NCBI GenBank assembly: GCA_002686955.1
Contig: NYZA01000055.1
Span: 1 to 14,913 of the forward strand
Direction of reading: 5' to 3'
Length of the DNA stretch: 14,913 bases
Origin: Gemmatimonadota bacterium
GTDB lineage: Bacteria; GCA-2686955
A model generated the notes under the pieces. It was not told the DNA's origin and ran no database searches. It was given only the letters and a program-made list of their open reading frames with translations. Positions 1 through 6,948 of this stretch are shown in pieces. The translations under genes and the position numbers were made by a program. Positions within the stretch are counted from its first letter, which is position 1. Each line of letters opens with the position of its first letter.

Positions 1-1
1 C

Positions 2-105
2 TAAGGGTCCGCGCAAGAATGACTTGTCATTTGGCATCCCATCTGAACCACATCTCCGGCACATCTGGGCGCCAAGATGACAAGTTATTCTTGCGCGGAC
101 CCTAA
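2..105 (-). repeat. Palindromic repeat, copy A (short form)
   Basis: The arms at 5-35 and 71-102 are reverse complements over about 31 nt, with one G·T pair (21/86) and one 1-nt bulge. The outer part reads GGGTCCGCGCAAGAAT and the variable 10-nt part is AACTTGTCAT (read on the minus strand). The centre carries the two asymmetric motifs CCCAGATGTG and CAGATGGGATGCC, which set the orientation; copy A is inverted relative to B and C. TAA flanks the GGG...CCC unit on both sides (2-4 and 103-105) in direct orientation, as a 3-bp target duplication would. The stop codon of the gene at 102-1082 is built from the right flank plus the first G of the repeat. No open frame in it looks real. It could be a mobile hairpin (MITE- or REP-like) or a structured 3' end; the repeat and its folding are certain, the nature is inferred. 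Confidence 0.9.
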
Positions 106-1082
106 TTGTCCGCTCCGGTCTTCACCTCCGCGAGATCCACTCCTTCGAATCTGCGGCCTACCAGAGCGAGAGCGAGCGCGCCGACCGCCACGGCGAACCA
201 GAGTGTACAGACCCGCACGATGATCGCAGCCATACCGGCAACGCCTTCGCCGACTCCGAAAAGCTGTTGCGAGAGTCCGGTCAGGCTCGCCTCCGTGAGC
301 CCCAGTCCCCCCGGCAGCATGGCAAGTGCGCCCACCATGGTCGACACGGCATAGGTGAAGCTGGCGGCACCAATCTCCACCGAGCGACCGAAGCCGGCGA
401 AGGTCAGTGCAAAGGCCAGGCACTCCGCCCCCCAGGAGAGAACCGAGAGAGCCGTCGCGATGGCCAAAGGGATCGGTGAGAGGAGTTTCGCCGCACTCCC
501 GTATGCGGTTTCGATTCGTTCGATGTTCCCGCCGACGCGCGGCAGATGGGAAAAGCGACCGAGAGTGCCGATCACCAATCGCCGCGAGCTCACGAAACCG
601 AGTCCGGCCGCGGTCAGCACCGCACCGGCAAGCACGGCGCTTCGCCCGTACTCGAAAACCAGGGCTCCCCACAGAGAGAGCACGACCAACGAGGCCACGT
701 CGGTCAGACGTTCGGCGAGCACGACCGGCGCCACCACCGAGACCCGCGTGCCCAGTCTCGCTTTCACTAGGTACGCCTTGGCCACCTCGCCCAGTTTTCC
801 CGGCGTGATCGAGAACATGAGCCCCGCCAAGAACACCAAGAGGCTGTCGTAGGGAGGGAGCGGCACATCAAGACGATTCAGATAGTAGTGCCACTTCAGG
901 TATCGGACCCCGTAGTTGACGAGCGAAAGGGCCAGCAATAGCGGAAGGAACGACCACCGAAAGCTCGATGTCGCGAGACGGAGCCCCTCCCACCCGATAT
1001 AGATCGAAAGGGCGAGATAGACGATGCCGCCTACCGCGACACCAACCAACATCTTCCGCTTCAGATTGGTCGGGATGGACAA
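102..1082 (-). CDS. UPF0104 / lysylphosphatidylglycerol synthase TM-like membrane protein
   Basis: This is a 326-residue polytopic inner-membrane protein with about eight hydrophobic segments. It matches the LPG_synthase_TM/UPF0104 (YbhN, AglD-like) family: RYLKWHYYL near residue 60, TPGKLGE at 93-99, ERLTD at 124-128 and the signature LPGGLGLTEASLTG at 256-269. Family members act as flippase-like or glycolipid/aminoacyl-lipid-related membrane modules. This one lacks the soluble aminoacyl-transferase half, so lysyl transfer is not implied. The start chosen is TTG at 1082, with a weak AGGT upstream; an ATG at residue 11 is an alternative. It lies 19 nt downstream of the radical SAM gene on the same strand, so co-transcription is likely. 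Its TAG stop is formed at the edge of palindromic repeat A. The family call is firm; the substrate is unknown. Confidence 0.85.
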   Translation of the reverse strand: MSIPTNLKRKMLVGVAVGGIVYLALSIYIGWEGLRLATSSFRWSFLPLLLALSLVNYGVRYLKWHYYLNRLDVPLPPYDSLLVFLAGLMFSITPGKLGEVAKAYLVKARLGTRVSVVAPVVLAERLTDVASLVVLSLWGALVFEYGRSAVLAGAVLTAAGLGFVSSRRLVIGTLGRFSHLPRVGGNIERIETAYGSAAKLLSPIPLAIATALSVLSWGAECLAFALTFAGFGRSVEIGAASFTYAVSTMVGALAMLPGGLGLTEASLTGLSQQLFGVGEGVAGMAAIIVRVCTLWFAVAVGALALALVGRRFEGVDLAEVKTGADN

Positions 1083-1101
1083 AGACGCTACCTGTGCGGG
1101 G

Positions 1102-2523
1102 TCACGACGATGCGAAGAAACGGAGTGAATCCGATATCAACCCGAGCTCGTTGTTGTTGATGATTGCGTAGGGCGCACGGTGTGTCAGGTAGCGCCAGAT
1201 TTGTTTCGGCGAGAGCAGATACTCCAAATAGAACCGCCGCTGTAGACTGAAAAGCTCGGCTTCAGGGATCTCGGAGTAGTTGAATCGCAGGGAGTTGTAG
1301 TGCGACAGATTGCCCAGATTGTCTTCGATGTCGTTTTTCACGTCTTCGTAGAAGGGAGATCCCGGATAGGGAGTGAAAAAGGCGCACTGAATGACATGGC
1401 TTCCGATCTGTTTGGCAAGGGCGAGGGTTTCGAGCGCTTCGGTCTTGGTCTCGGTCGGATTCCCTATCATGTAGTAACAGGTCAAGGCCAGGCCGGCCTT
1501 CTTGACAAGCCGAGCTCCTTCGAGCATCTCCTCCGATGTCTCCTTCTTCTTCAAAACCTTGAGTACACGATCGGAACCGGATTCCACCCCAAAAGTCACG
1601 CCCGCGCAACCCGCCCGCTTCATGCGATCCACGAGATCGGCATCGAGAGCATCTCCCCGTGTCTGGCAAACCCATTTCACACCGAGGTCCCGTCGAATGT
1701 ACTCATCGCATATCGATCGGGCGCGGTCCATGTCGAAAGTGAACACATCGTCTTCGATGAAGATGGCATTGATACCGCAATCGCGTTCCTGCCGCTCCAT
1801 ATCGTCAACGACACGGACCGGTGACATTGCCCGAAACGCCCGGCCGAAAGTCTGTCGCAATGTCTGAGAGCAGTAGATGCAGGGGTACGGGCAGCCGCGA
1901 CTGGTCAGCAGAAAACCCCAGCGCAGTTTTCGAATTGTCTTTACGTGAGAAGAGACGATGATGTACGGATCGAGGTCGAGGAGCGAATGATCGATAGGCG
2001 GATAGTCGTCGAGCTCGTCAACGAGAGGCCGCGCCGGGCTGGTCTCGAATTGGCCACCCCCACCCGTGGCGAACGCGATTCCGGGGATCGAAGCGTCGAT
2101 CGGCTTGCCCGCTCGATAGGCCTCGCAAACGTCGATCGCTGCGCCTTCAGGCTCCGCCATGAGCAGGCCGTCGAAGCCCGCGCCGCTGAAGAGCTGATCG
2201 GGGATGGAGGTCGCGTGTTGCCCCATACCCCAGATCAGCGCGTCGGGAAGATGCCCGGCGATCCGCTTGACGAGATCGTTGACGGTTTCGGCGGTCTGGG
2301 TCATTCCGTCGAGAAAGACCAGATCGGAACGGTGATCGCGTATCCAGTCGACGATTCGCTCGATCGGCCAGGTGTGGACCCATGTGTCGAGCAGGTGGGC
2401 CTCGAAACCTCGCTCTCGGAGCATCGTGGCGGCATACAGGGTCGGAATCGGCCACATTCGATCCTGCGGATGCTGGCGCGGCTCGTCGTAGAAGGGTGCG
2501 ATGCGCACGAAGCTGATGTTCAC
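1102..2523 (-). CDS. B12-binding-domain radical SAM protein
   Basis: The protein has 473 residues. The N-terminal half (about 1-165) is a Rossmann-type cobalamin-binding-like domain, with PIPTLYAATMLRERGFEAHLLD near 25-46, but without the classical DxHxxG cobalamin ligand. The radical SAM core follows: TSRGCPYPCIYC places the CxxxCxxC 4Fe-4S cysteines at 211, 215 and 218, followed by IEDDVFTFD and GVTFGVESGSDRVL. This is the BchE/MiaB-like class used for methyl transfer or cyclisation on lipids, tetrapyrroles and natural products. The start is GTG at 2523, chosen because AGGAG lies 6 nt upstream. It is the first gene of an apparent pair with the UPF0104 membrane protein 19 nt downstream, which suggests a hydrophobic or lipid-linked substrate (inference). 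The exact reaction cannot be read from the sequence. Confidence 0.93.
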   Translation of the reverse strand: MNISFVRIAPFYDEPRQHPQDRMWPIPTLYAATMLRERGFEAHLLDTWVHTWPIERIVDWIRDHRSDLVFLDGMTQTAETVNDLVKRIAGHLPDALIWGMGQHATSIPDQLFSGAGFDGLLMAEPEGAAIDVCEAYRAGKPIDASIPGIAFATGGGGQFETSPARPLVDELDDYPPIDHSLLDLDPYIIVSSHVKTIRKLRWGFLLTSRGCPYPCIYCSQTLRQTFGRAFRAMSPVRVVDDMERQERDCGINAIFIEDDVFTFDMDRARSICDEYIRRDLGVKWVCQTRGDALDADLVDRMKRAGCAGVTFGVESGSDRVLKVLKKKETSEEMLEGARLVKKAGLALTCYYMIGNPTETKTEALETLALAKQIGSHVIQCAFFTPYPGSPFYEDVKNDIEDNLGNLSHYNSLRFNYSEIPEAELFSLQRRFYLEYLLSPKQIWRYLTHRAPYAIINNNELGLISDSLRFFASS

Positions 2524-3186
2524 GGAGGTCTCCTCACGCGCGGGATTCGATCCGAGCTCTAACCCGCAGCCCTCAAGAATAGACTACGCCGGCTCGAGAG
2601 ATGCTCCGATTCTCCAGTTTCCAAGATCCTGGACGCGCGCGAGAGCTGTGGGCCCCGTGCGGGACGAAGGGCAAGAGCGAACGGTCCCATCATCGGGAAC
2701 CGGGAGTTGCGATCCATATATGCGTCGTAAACACTGGTTTCCATGGTTGAACCGGCAGTTACGACAGCTATTCGCGCCGCAACTCGTAGTTTCAAATCGT
2801 GAACGATGAGTTGTGGCGTGAATCGTTGCCTCGATGGGGCCCCGGCGTATGGGGCGCGGGCGTTCGAGGCGCGCCACGCGGCGCTCTTCAGGCTCGGGAT
2901 CCGCGTCACGGCGGCGGCGATCCCGCTGCTCCCCGATCCGCCCGCGGCGCTGATTGCGGCCATGACGGCGGCGCTTGTCTCCATGGCCGCGGGCGGCAGG
3001 TGTGCGTGGCGGCCGAAAGCGTTGGCGCGGGTGAACGCTGCGTGAGGCGGGGCGCGTCGCGCCGCGGCGCGGCGTTTCGAGAGCAATTAGAGCGGGAAGC
3101 TCGGGGGAGCGGAGCGACGGGGCTTGCCTGGAAATGAAGGGCGGCGCGCGGCGAATCAGTGCTCGGTCCTCCCGAGGATCTCACGC
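2524..3186. other. Intergenic stretch, no confident gene
   Basis: About 660 bases separate the radical SAM start from palindromic repeat B. The first 270 bases have ordinary composition and should hold the radical SAM promoter, but I see no convincing -35/-10 pair. From about 2820 to 3160 the GC content rises sharply, with many GCG/GGCG runs, unlike the flanking genes. One plus-strand frame (2806-3045) is coding-like and is listed separately. Other frames here, including a cysteine-containing minus frame at about 2584-2877, have no recognisable domain, ribosome site or family motif. No tRNA or rRNA was recognised. Confidence 0.5.
2806..3045 (+). pseudogene. Possible membrane-protein gene fragment
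   Basis: This 79-codon plus-strand frame has strong G/C at third codon positions from about 2853 on (GCG, CTC, ATC, CCG, GCC), as a real GC-rich gene would. It encodes an amphipathic segment (RLGIRVTAAAIPLLPDPPAAL), then a hydrophobic stretch (IAAMTAALVSMAAG) and a basic tail (GRCAWRPKALARVN). The layout faintly resembles the middle of NnrS-type membrane proteins, but this is an impression by eye and may be wrong. There is no good ribosome site, the first 15 codons do not fit, and the frame stops where a membrane protein would be expected to continue. The GCG-heavy codon use differs from neighbouring genes. It may be a decayed or imported fragment, or only a GC-rich accident. Confidence 0.22.
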
Positions 3187-3372
3187 TTAGGGTTCGCGCA
3201 AGAATAGAATGCTGTTTTGGCGCCCAGATGTGCTTCAGATCTGGGCGATCGGTGAGTTCCGAAACCGCAGGAATAGTAGGGCTATTTCGAGGGTTTCGGG
3301 GCTTGCCGATCGGCCGGAGATGGAGTGCAGATGGGATGCGAAAATAGCATTCTATTCTTGCGCGAACCCTTA
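3187..3372 (+). repeat. Palindromic repeat, copy B (long form)
   Basis: This is the longest of the three copies. The outer arms, from 3190 and back from 3369, pair over about 32 nt: GGGTTCGCGCAAGAAT, then the variable part AGAATGCTGT (3206-3215) pairing with 3344-3353 with one G·T pair. Next come the unpaired conserved motifs CCCAGATGTG and GCAGATGGGATGC. Inside them lies a second stem: 3246-3266 pairs with 3292-3312 as 17 Watson-Crick and 4 G·T pairs. An apical stem pairs 3270-3277 with 3281-3288 around a 3-nt loop. A competing small hairpin joins CGCCCAGAT (3221-3229) to ATCTGGGCG (3239-3247). TTA flanks the GGG...CCC unit directly on both sides (3187-3189, 3370-3372). It lies about 245 nt upstream of the beta-helix gene and about 140 nt after the coding-like fragment. 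Confidence 0.9.
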
Positions 3373-3616
3373 TGTCGAAACGTCAGCTGGCTGACTCCAT
3401 CCGTTGACGGTCCCCGTGACCTGGGTTGCCAATCGGCCCCATTCCCGGGCGCTAGAGATCGGCCTAGAACTCACAATACGTTGATCTACCGTGGTTTAAG
3501 GGCGCCGGAGCGCCGAGACTACGTTTTGGCACCGCGATTGCGAGACATGGCCCCGCCGCCGGCGGCCGGCGCCGTCCGCGGAACCCCCAGACCAGAATCA
3601 CCACACGGAGGACTAG

Positions 3617-5473
3617 ATGTCCAATTCTCGATTCAACGGAATCCACCGGCGCCTTGTCGCGCCATCCATCGCCTTCGTCACCCTGGCCGGCTCCGCTCAT
3701 GCCTATCGCGCTACGAACGGTGTCGAAGAGTTCGACATGGCCTACGCCTTGGATGACGTGATGACGCTGATGGAATGGGATTGGATCTTCAATCCAGCGG
3801 TCATCACCGTTCCGGACGACTATCCGTCGATCAGCGAAGCGCTCGATCACGCCGCCTACTACAACCAGAAGATCTTGGTGAAGGAGAGCCCAGACGGCAA
3901 GTACACCGAAAACGTCACGATCCTCGCCGAGGATTTCAGCAACCTGACGATCCAGGGAGCATGCGGATCGCTTCCCGAAGTGACGTCGGCCGAAAACGGT
4001 ACTCCAGTCTTCCACATCATCAACGAAGACAACGTCACCACGACGATCAATATTCGCAATCTTACGATCACCGGCGCTTATGGCGGCGACATCGCCGGCG
4101 TTCAGGTCTCGACGTCCAACGACGACTGGGACGCGGTGACAACGACCGTTAATCTCTCTCGTCTCCATATCACGGACTGCAGCGTTGGAATCCAAACCGG
4201 TGTTCGAACCGGGACCTATTCCTGCTCCACGGGCCATTGGGGATCGATCAACGCGACCTTGCTGCTCCAACCGATTACGGAGATCACGGTTGATCGATGC
4301 TCGGTCCTTGGTTGCTACTCGGACGGTATGAACCTCTGGCGCGCCGAGGGTGAGATTCTATCGACGATCATCGCCAACAACGGCGGCGAGGGCATTCATA
4401 CCACGAACTTCAAAGGCACTGTTCGCAACAGCATCATGATCGGTCATTCCGACAACCAGATGCACTTGCACTTCCCGCGTGAAGTACTCTTCGTCAACAA
4501 TTTGGTGGCCGCGGCTTACGGCATCGATCCTCTCGGCGACGGCCTGGTAGTCGAAGGTACCGACCACGATGCCGATCCCTTGCCGATCATTGGAGTGTAC
4601 AACAACATATTCGCCGGGAACGACAATGCCGGTGCAAGGATCGGATTCGTTCGACTAGTCGAGTCTACTAATCCTTGCGAGGAAGAGATCATCGCTTGCC
4701 GGGCGCGCTTCTTCAACAACGTGTTCTTCGAGAACTCCCCACAGGGCGAGAAGTATGCAATGCACTCGAGCCACCAAGATGCCAACGAAATTAGCAACTG
4801 GATGGCGTACAATTTTTTCTACAACAACAACGGAATGGACTACGATTCCTCGGTCATTACTCCGGGCGCCGGCAATGTCTACGGCACGAGTCCTCTGTTC
4901 ACCGCCGACCCCGATGACGAGGTGTTGGAATCGGAGATAGACGCGCCCTTGATTCGGAATGCCGCGATGGGTGTTCTGCCGCAGGTGTCATCGCCTCTGA
5001 TCGATGCGGGGCACCCCATAGCCAGCCTGAACGACGTTTCCAGCTATGCGGCGGGCGCGGCCCGCAACGATATCGGCATCTTCGGTGGGCCTTGGGCGTC
5101 GCCGGGGCCGCTGAGCGCCGGCGCGCGCCCAACGCGCTGTCTCTGGCTGATTGCCGACTTCGTTCTGGATCGCATCTTCATCCAAAACGTACTGTACTCC
5201 GAGCCGGGAGGTGATCCGTGGGCGGATAAGATCGTCTACACCGATCCCCGATCTCAGCGAACACTGACTGTCTACTGGGTACCGGAAGGCATGAAGGCCA
5301 ACTGGCTCGGCGACGCGCGGGACGTGCAGTACCTTCCGCTGGGCGACAAGAGGGTCAAGCTCTATCGCACGCCGGAAGAGCGCGCGGAGCTCAATCCCGT
5401 GACCGCCCGCCGCGAGTTCGAAGTGAAGCAGTGGCCCTACGAAGAAGACGTGCCGCTTCCGCCGATCGAGTAG
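3617..5473 (+). CDS. Secreted right-handed parallel beta-helix protein
   Basis: The protein has 618 residues and is the only plus-strand gene. A signal peptide (RRLVAPSIAFVTLAGSAHA, predicted cut after residue 29) is followed by a helix-entry segment (VITVPDDYPSISEALDHA). Many short beta-strand rungs with N-rich turns follow (ITVDRCSVLGCYSDGMNLW, GVYNNIFAGNDNAGARIGF, FFNNVFFENSP) up to about residue 510. The helix closes with SPLIDAGHP and ARNDIGIFGGP, typical of pectate-lyase-like surface helices. About 105 residues follow, non-helical, with one hydrophobic patch (LWLIADFVLDRIFI), and could be an anchoring or interaction tail. Such folds bind or cleave polysaccharides; no catalytic triad is identifiable. 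The start is supported by GGAGG 5 nt upstream of ATG. It is convergent with the GH114-like gene, with 4 nt between stop codons. Confidence 0.87.
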   Translation: MSNSRFNGIHRRLVAPSIAFVTLAGSAHAYRATNGVEEFDMAYALDDVMTLMEWDWIFNPAVITVPDDYPSISEALDHAAYYNQKILVKESPDGKYTENVTILAEDFSNLTIQGACGSLPEVTSAENGTPVFHIINEDNVTTTINIRNLTITGAYGGDIAGVQVSTSNDDWDAVTTTVNLSRLHITDCSVGIQTGVRTGTYSCSTGHWGSINATLLLQPITEITVDRCSVLGCYSDGMNLWRAEGEILSTIIANNGGEGIHTTNFKGTVRNSIMIGHSDNQMHLHFPREVLFVNNLVAAAYGIDPLGDGLVVEGTDHDADPLPIIGVYNNIFAGNDNAGARIGFVRLVESTNPCEEEIIACRARFFNNVFFENSPQGEKYAMHSSHQDANEISNWMAYNFFYNNNGMDYDSSVITPGAGNVYGTSPLFTADPDDEVLESEIDAPLIRNAAMGVLPQVSSPLIDAGHPIASLNDVSSYAAGAARNDIGIFGGPWASPGPLSAGARPTRCLWLIADFVLDRIFIQNVLYSEPGGDPWADKIVYTDPRSQRTLTVYWVPEGMKANWLGDARDVQYLPLGDKRVKLYRTPEERAELNPVTARREFEVKQWPYEEDVPLPPIE

Positions 5474-5477
5474 ATCC

Positions 5478-6806
5478 TCAGCGTGTGGTGCAAAGGGCTC
5501 TCCGTCTTTCCCTTCGTGACGAGGGGGAGGGCGGGGAGCTTTCTGCATCCAGGTCGAGCACAACCGACTCGTGCTCGCTCAGCTCCAGATCGACCATCGC
5601 GGTGGCCACGTCGCCGCTCTTGCTTGCCGTGACGAGCCACTGCCCCTCGGCAACCATGCGAAACTCGTGCGTGCCGCTCGCCGGCGTAACCGCGGTCTGA
5701 AGCGCGGCGGGGGATGGAGACTGTCGCTCGATTTCCAGATCGGCGTTGTTCACCAAGAAAGAGCCTCTCATCACAGTGCATGTGATTCGGCCGTCCGACC
5801 ATGGCTCGTGGCCATCGTTGACGGTCATTCGGTCGAGATCCACACGTGTGCAGTACGGAATGTAATCTTTGTAGTTCATGCAGATGTCGTAGGTCTCGTC
5901 GATCTTGCTGTTCTGGTTCGCGTAGTCTACTTCGAGCACGAGCCCGAAGCCCCAAGGTCCGGCCGTGAGGTAACGGTCCAAGTTCTCCTCGGTCCAGAAG
6001 CGATCGTTGTTGCTCGTGCGTTGATTGGTCGCCTCGAAATAGGTCTCTTCCTTGCCGATGCCGTTCACGCCCGCCACGTACTCCGGGTGGTCCTCGGCGA
6101 TCTCCTCGGCATTCTGGGGGAAGATCGCGAAGTCGTCCCCTTTGGCGGCTCGCGCGTAATCGGCGAGTGCGAGCACCAGGTCGACCATCGCCTGGCGGGC
6201 CGCCGCCTTACTGCCCAGCTCTTGACGGGCGTAGCTTTCGAGATAGGAATCGACGAGATCGAGATAGATCCCATCGAAGTCCTGAGCGAGGATTCGGTCG
6301 AGATAGGCATCCGGAGATCCGAAGAGGATCGCCTGCCACTCACTATCCCAGTATTTCACCTTGTAGTTCCCGGGCCATTGCGGGTTCTCCGAGACGATGA
6401 ACTCCGGGTCACCGACCTGCCACCAGGGCTCCCAGTAGAAGCGGTAATCCTCGGCCTCGCCGATCGACAGATAGGCGACCATGCGGCGGGGACCGTTCGG
6501 GCCGGTGCGGGCGGAATGCACTTCGGCCGCGGTCCATTCGGTCGCTCCGGTACCGTCGGCGGAGTAGTCCACGACGGCGAGGTCGAAATGACTCGATCCG
6601 ATCTCATCGAGGCTGTTGCCGGAATACCCCTGGAGTTGGTAAGTCCAGGTCTCGATATCGGCCCAGTCGCGCTCCTGCGCGGGCGCGGTATGACGCACCG
6701 GAGTCTCGGGGATGCCCTGTATCGCCGGTGCCGCGGTGGAGAAGGGGACCAGAAGAAGCGGGACGGCGAGCAGAATGACCGAAGGTGGAAACAGCGACTT
6801 GCGCAT
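5478..6806 (-). CDS. GH114-like secreted glycoside hydrolase
   Basis: The protein has 442 residues from the ATG at 6806, which has GGAG 8 nt upstream and opens a good signal peptide (MRKSLFPPSVILLAVPLLLV, cut near residue 26). Residues about 47-335 match the GH114 / TM1410-type (beta/alpha) barrel: WTYQLQGYSG, FDLAVVDYSADG, MVAYLSIGEAEDYRFYW near 109-125, DGIYLDLVDSY near 178-188 and FAIFPQNAEE. The characterised activity of this family is endo-alpha-1,4-polygalactosaminidase; here the substrate is inferred only. A C-terminal beta-sandwich (about 340-422, regulatory-domain-like) follows, then a low-complexity tail SSPPSPSSRRERRRALCTTR encoded by the opposite strand of a hairpin. It is probably last in a minus-strand group after the FG-GAP gene, with repeat C between them. 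Confidence 0.85.
   Translation of the reverse strand: MRKSLFPPSVILLAVPLLLVPFSTAAPAIQGIPETPVRHTAPAQERDWADIETWTYQLQGYSGNSLDEIGSSHFDLAVVDYSADGTGATEWTAAEVHSARTGPNGPRRMVAYLSIGEAEDYRFYWEPWWQVGDPEFIVSENPQWPGNYKVKYWDSEWQAILFGSPDAYLDRILAQDFDGIYLDLVDSYLESYARQELGSKAAARQAMVDLVLALADYARAAKGDDFAIFPQNAEEIAEDHPEYVAGVNGIGKEETYFEATNQRTSNNDRFWTEENLDRYLTAGPWGFGLVLEVDYANQNSKIDETYDICMNYKDYIPYCTRVDLDRMTVNDGHEPWSDGRITCTVMRGSFLVNNADLEIERQSPSPAALQTAVTPASGTHEFRMVAEGQWLVTASKSGDVATAMVDLELSEHESVVLDLDAESSPPSPSSRRERRRALCTTR
5492..5542 (+). terminator. Strong plus-strand RNA hairpin after the beta-helix gene
   Basis: Starting 18 nt after the beta-helix stop, 5498-5516 pairs with 5520-5538 across a 3-nt loop (TGA): 14 Watson-Crick and 5 G·U pairs, with no mismatch. 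The stem extends by AAAG (5492-5495) with CTTT (5539-5542) after a 2-nt bulge. All imperfections are G·U pairs in plus-strand RNA; in minus-strand RNA they would be A·C mismatches, so the structure is specific to the plus transcript. No U-run of intrinsic-terminator length follows. It may stop transcription, protect the 3' end, or limit read-through into the convergent gene. It overlaps codons for the tail of the GH114-like protein. Confidence 0.6.
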
Positions 6807-6853
6807 TGATGCAGCTCCGGTTGTTGTTCTTGGTCTCTGGTAGATCGGACTTC

Positions 6854-6948
6854 TTAGGGTCGGCGCAAGAGTAACTAGCGATTTTGGCGCCCAGATGTGG
6901 TGCAGATGGGATGCCAAAATCGCTAGTTACTCTTGCGCCGATCCTTTA
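6854..6948 (+). repeat. Palindromic repeat, copy C (short form)
   Basis: The arms at 6857-6888 and 6914-6944 pair almost perfectly, with a single G·T pair near the base. The outer part is GGGTCGGCGCAAGAGT and the variable part AACTAGCGAT (6873-6882) matches its partner at 6919-6928 exactly. The centre is CCCAGATGTG then GTGCAGATGGGATGCC, the same orientation as copy B. TTA stands at 6854-6856, and TTA (after one extra T) at 6946-6948; the latter, read on the minus strand, is the TAA stop of the FG-GAP gene. The copy sits between the FG-GAP gene and the GH114-like gene, so in a minus-strand transcript it would form an intercistronic or 3'-end hairpin. Confidence 0.9.

Noticed and set aside
2584-2877. 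Minus-strand frame with CRNCRFNHGNQC, suggestive of a small zinc-binding protein
   Set aside because: Only one short cysteine cluster, no start signal, and the flanking residues match nothing; chance cannot be excluded.
3404-3500. Promoter for the plus-strand beta-helix gene (a TTGACG is present)
   Set aside because: No acceptable -10 element at 16-18 nt spacing; sigma-70 consensus may not apply to this organism anyway.
3464-4270. 268-codon minus-strand frame opposite the start of the plus-strand beta-helix
   Set aside because: Antisense shadow; the beta-helix frame has a signal peptide, ribosome site and fold motifs.
5571-6809. 412-codon plus-strand open frame opposite the GH114-like gene
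   Set aside because: Valine/Asp/Glu-rich mirror of the real gene with no recognisable motif or ribosome site.
6807-6917. N-terminal extension of the GH114-like gene starting at a TTG inside repeat C
   Set aside because: The extra 37 residues are just the translated repeat arm; the ATG at 6806 has a ribosome site and begins a proper signal peptide.
2-6948. CRISPR array or integron attC interpretation of the three palindromes
   Set aside because: The copies are more than 3 kb apart, lie singly in intergenic DNA, and lack regular spacers, cas genes, an integrase and cassette organisation.
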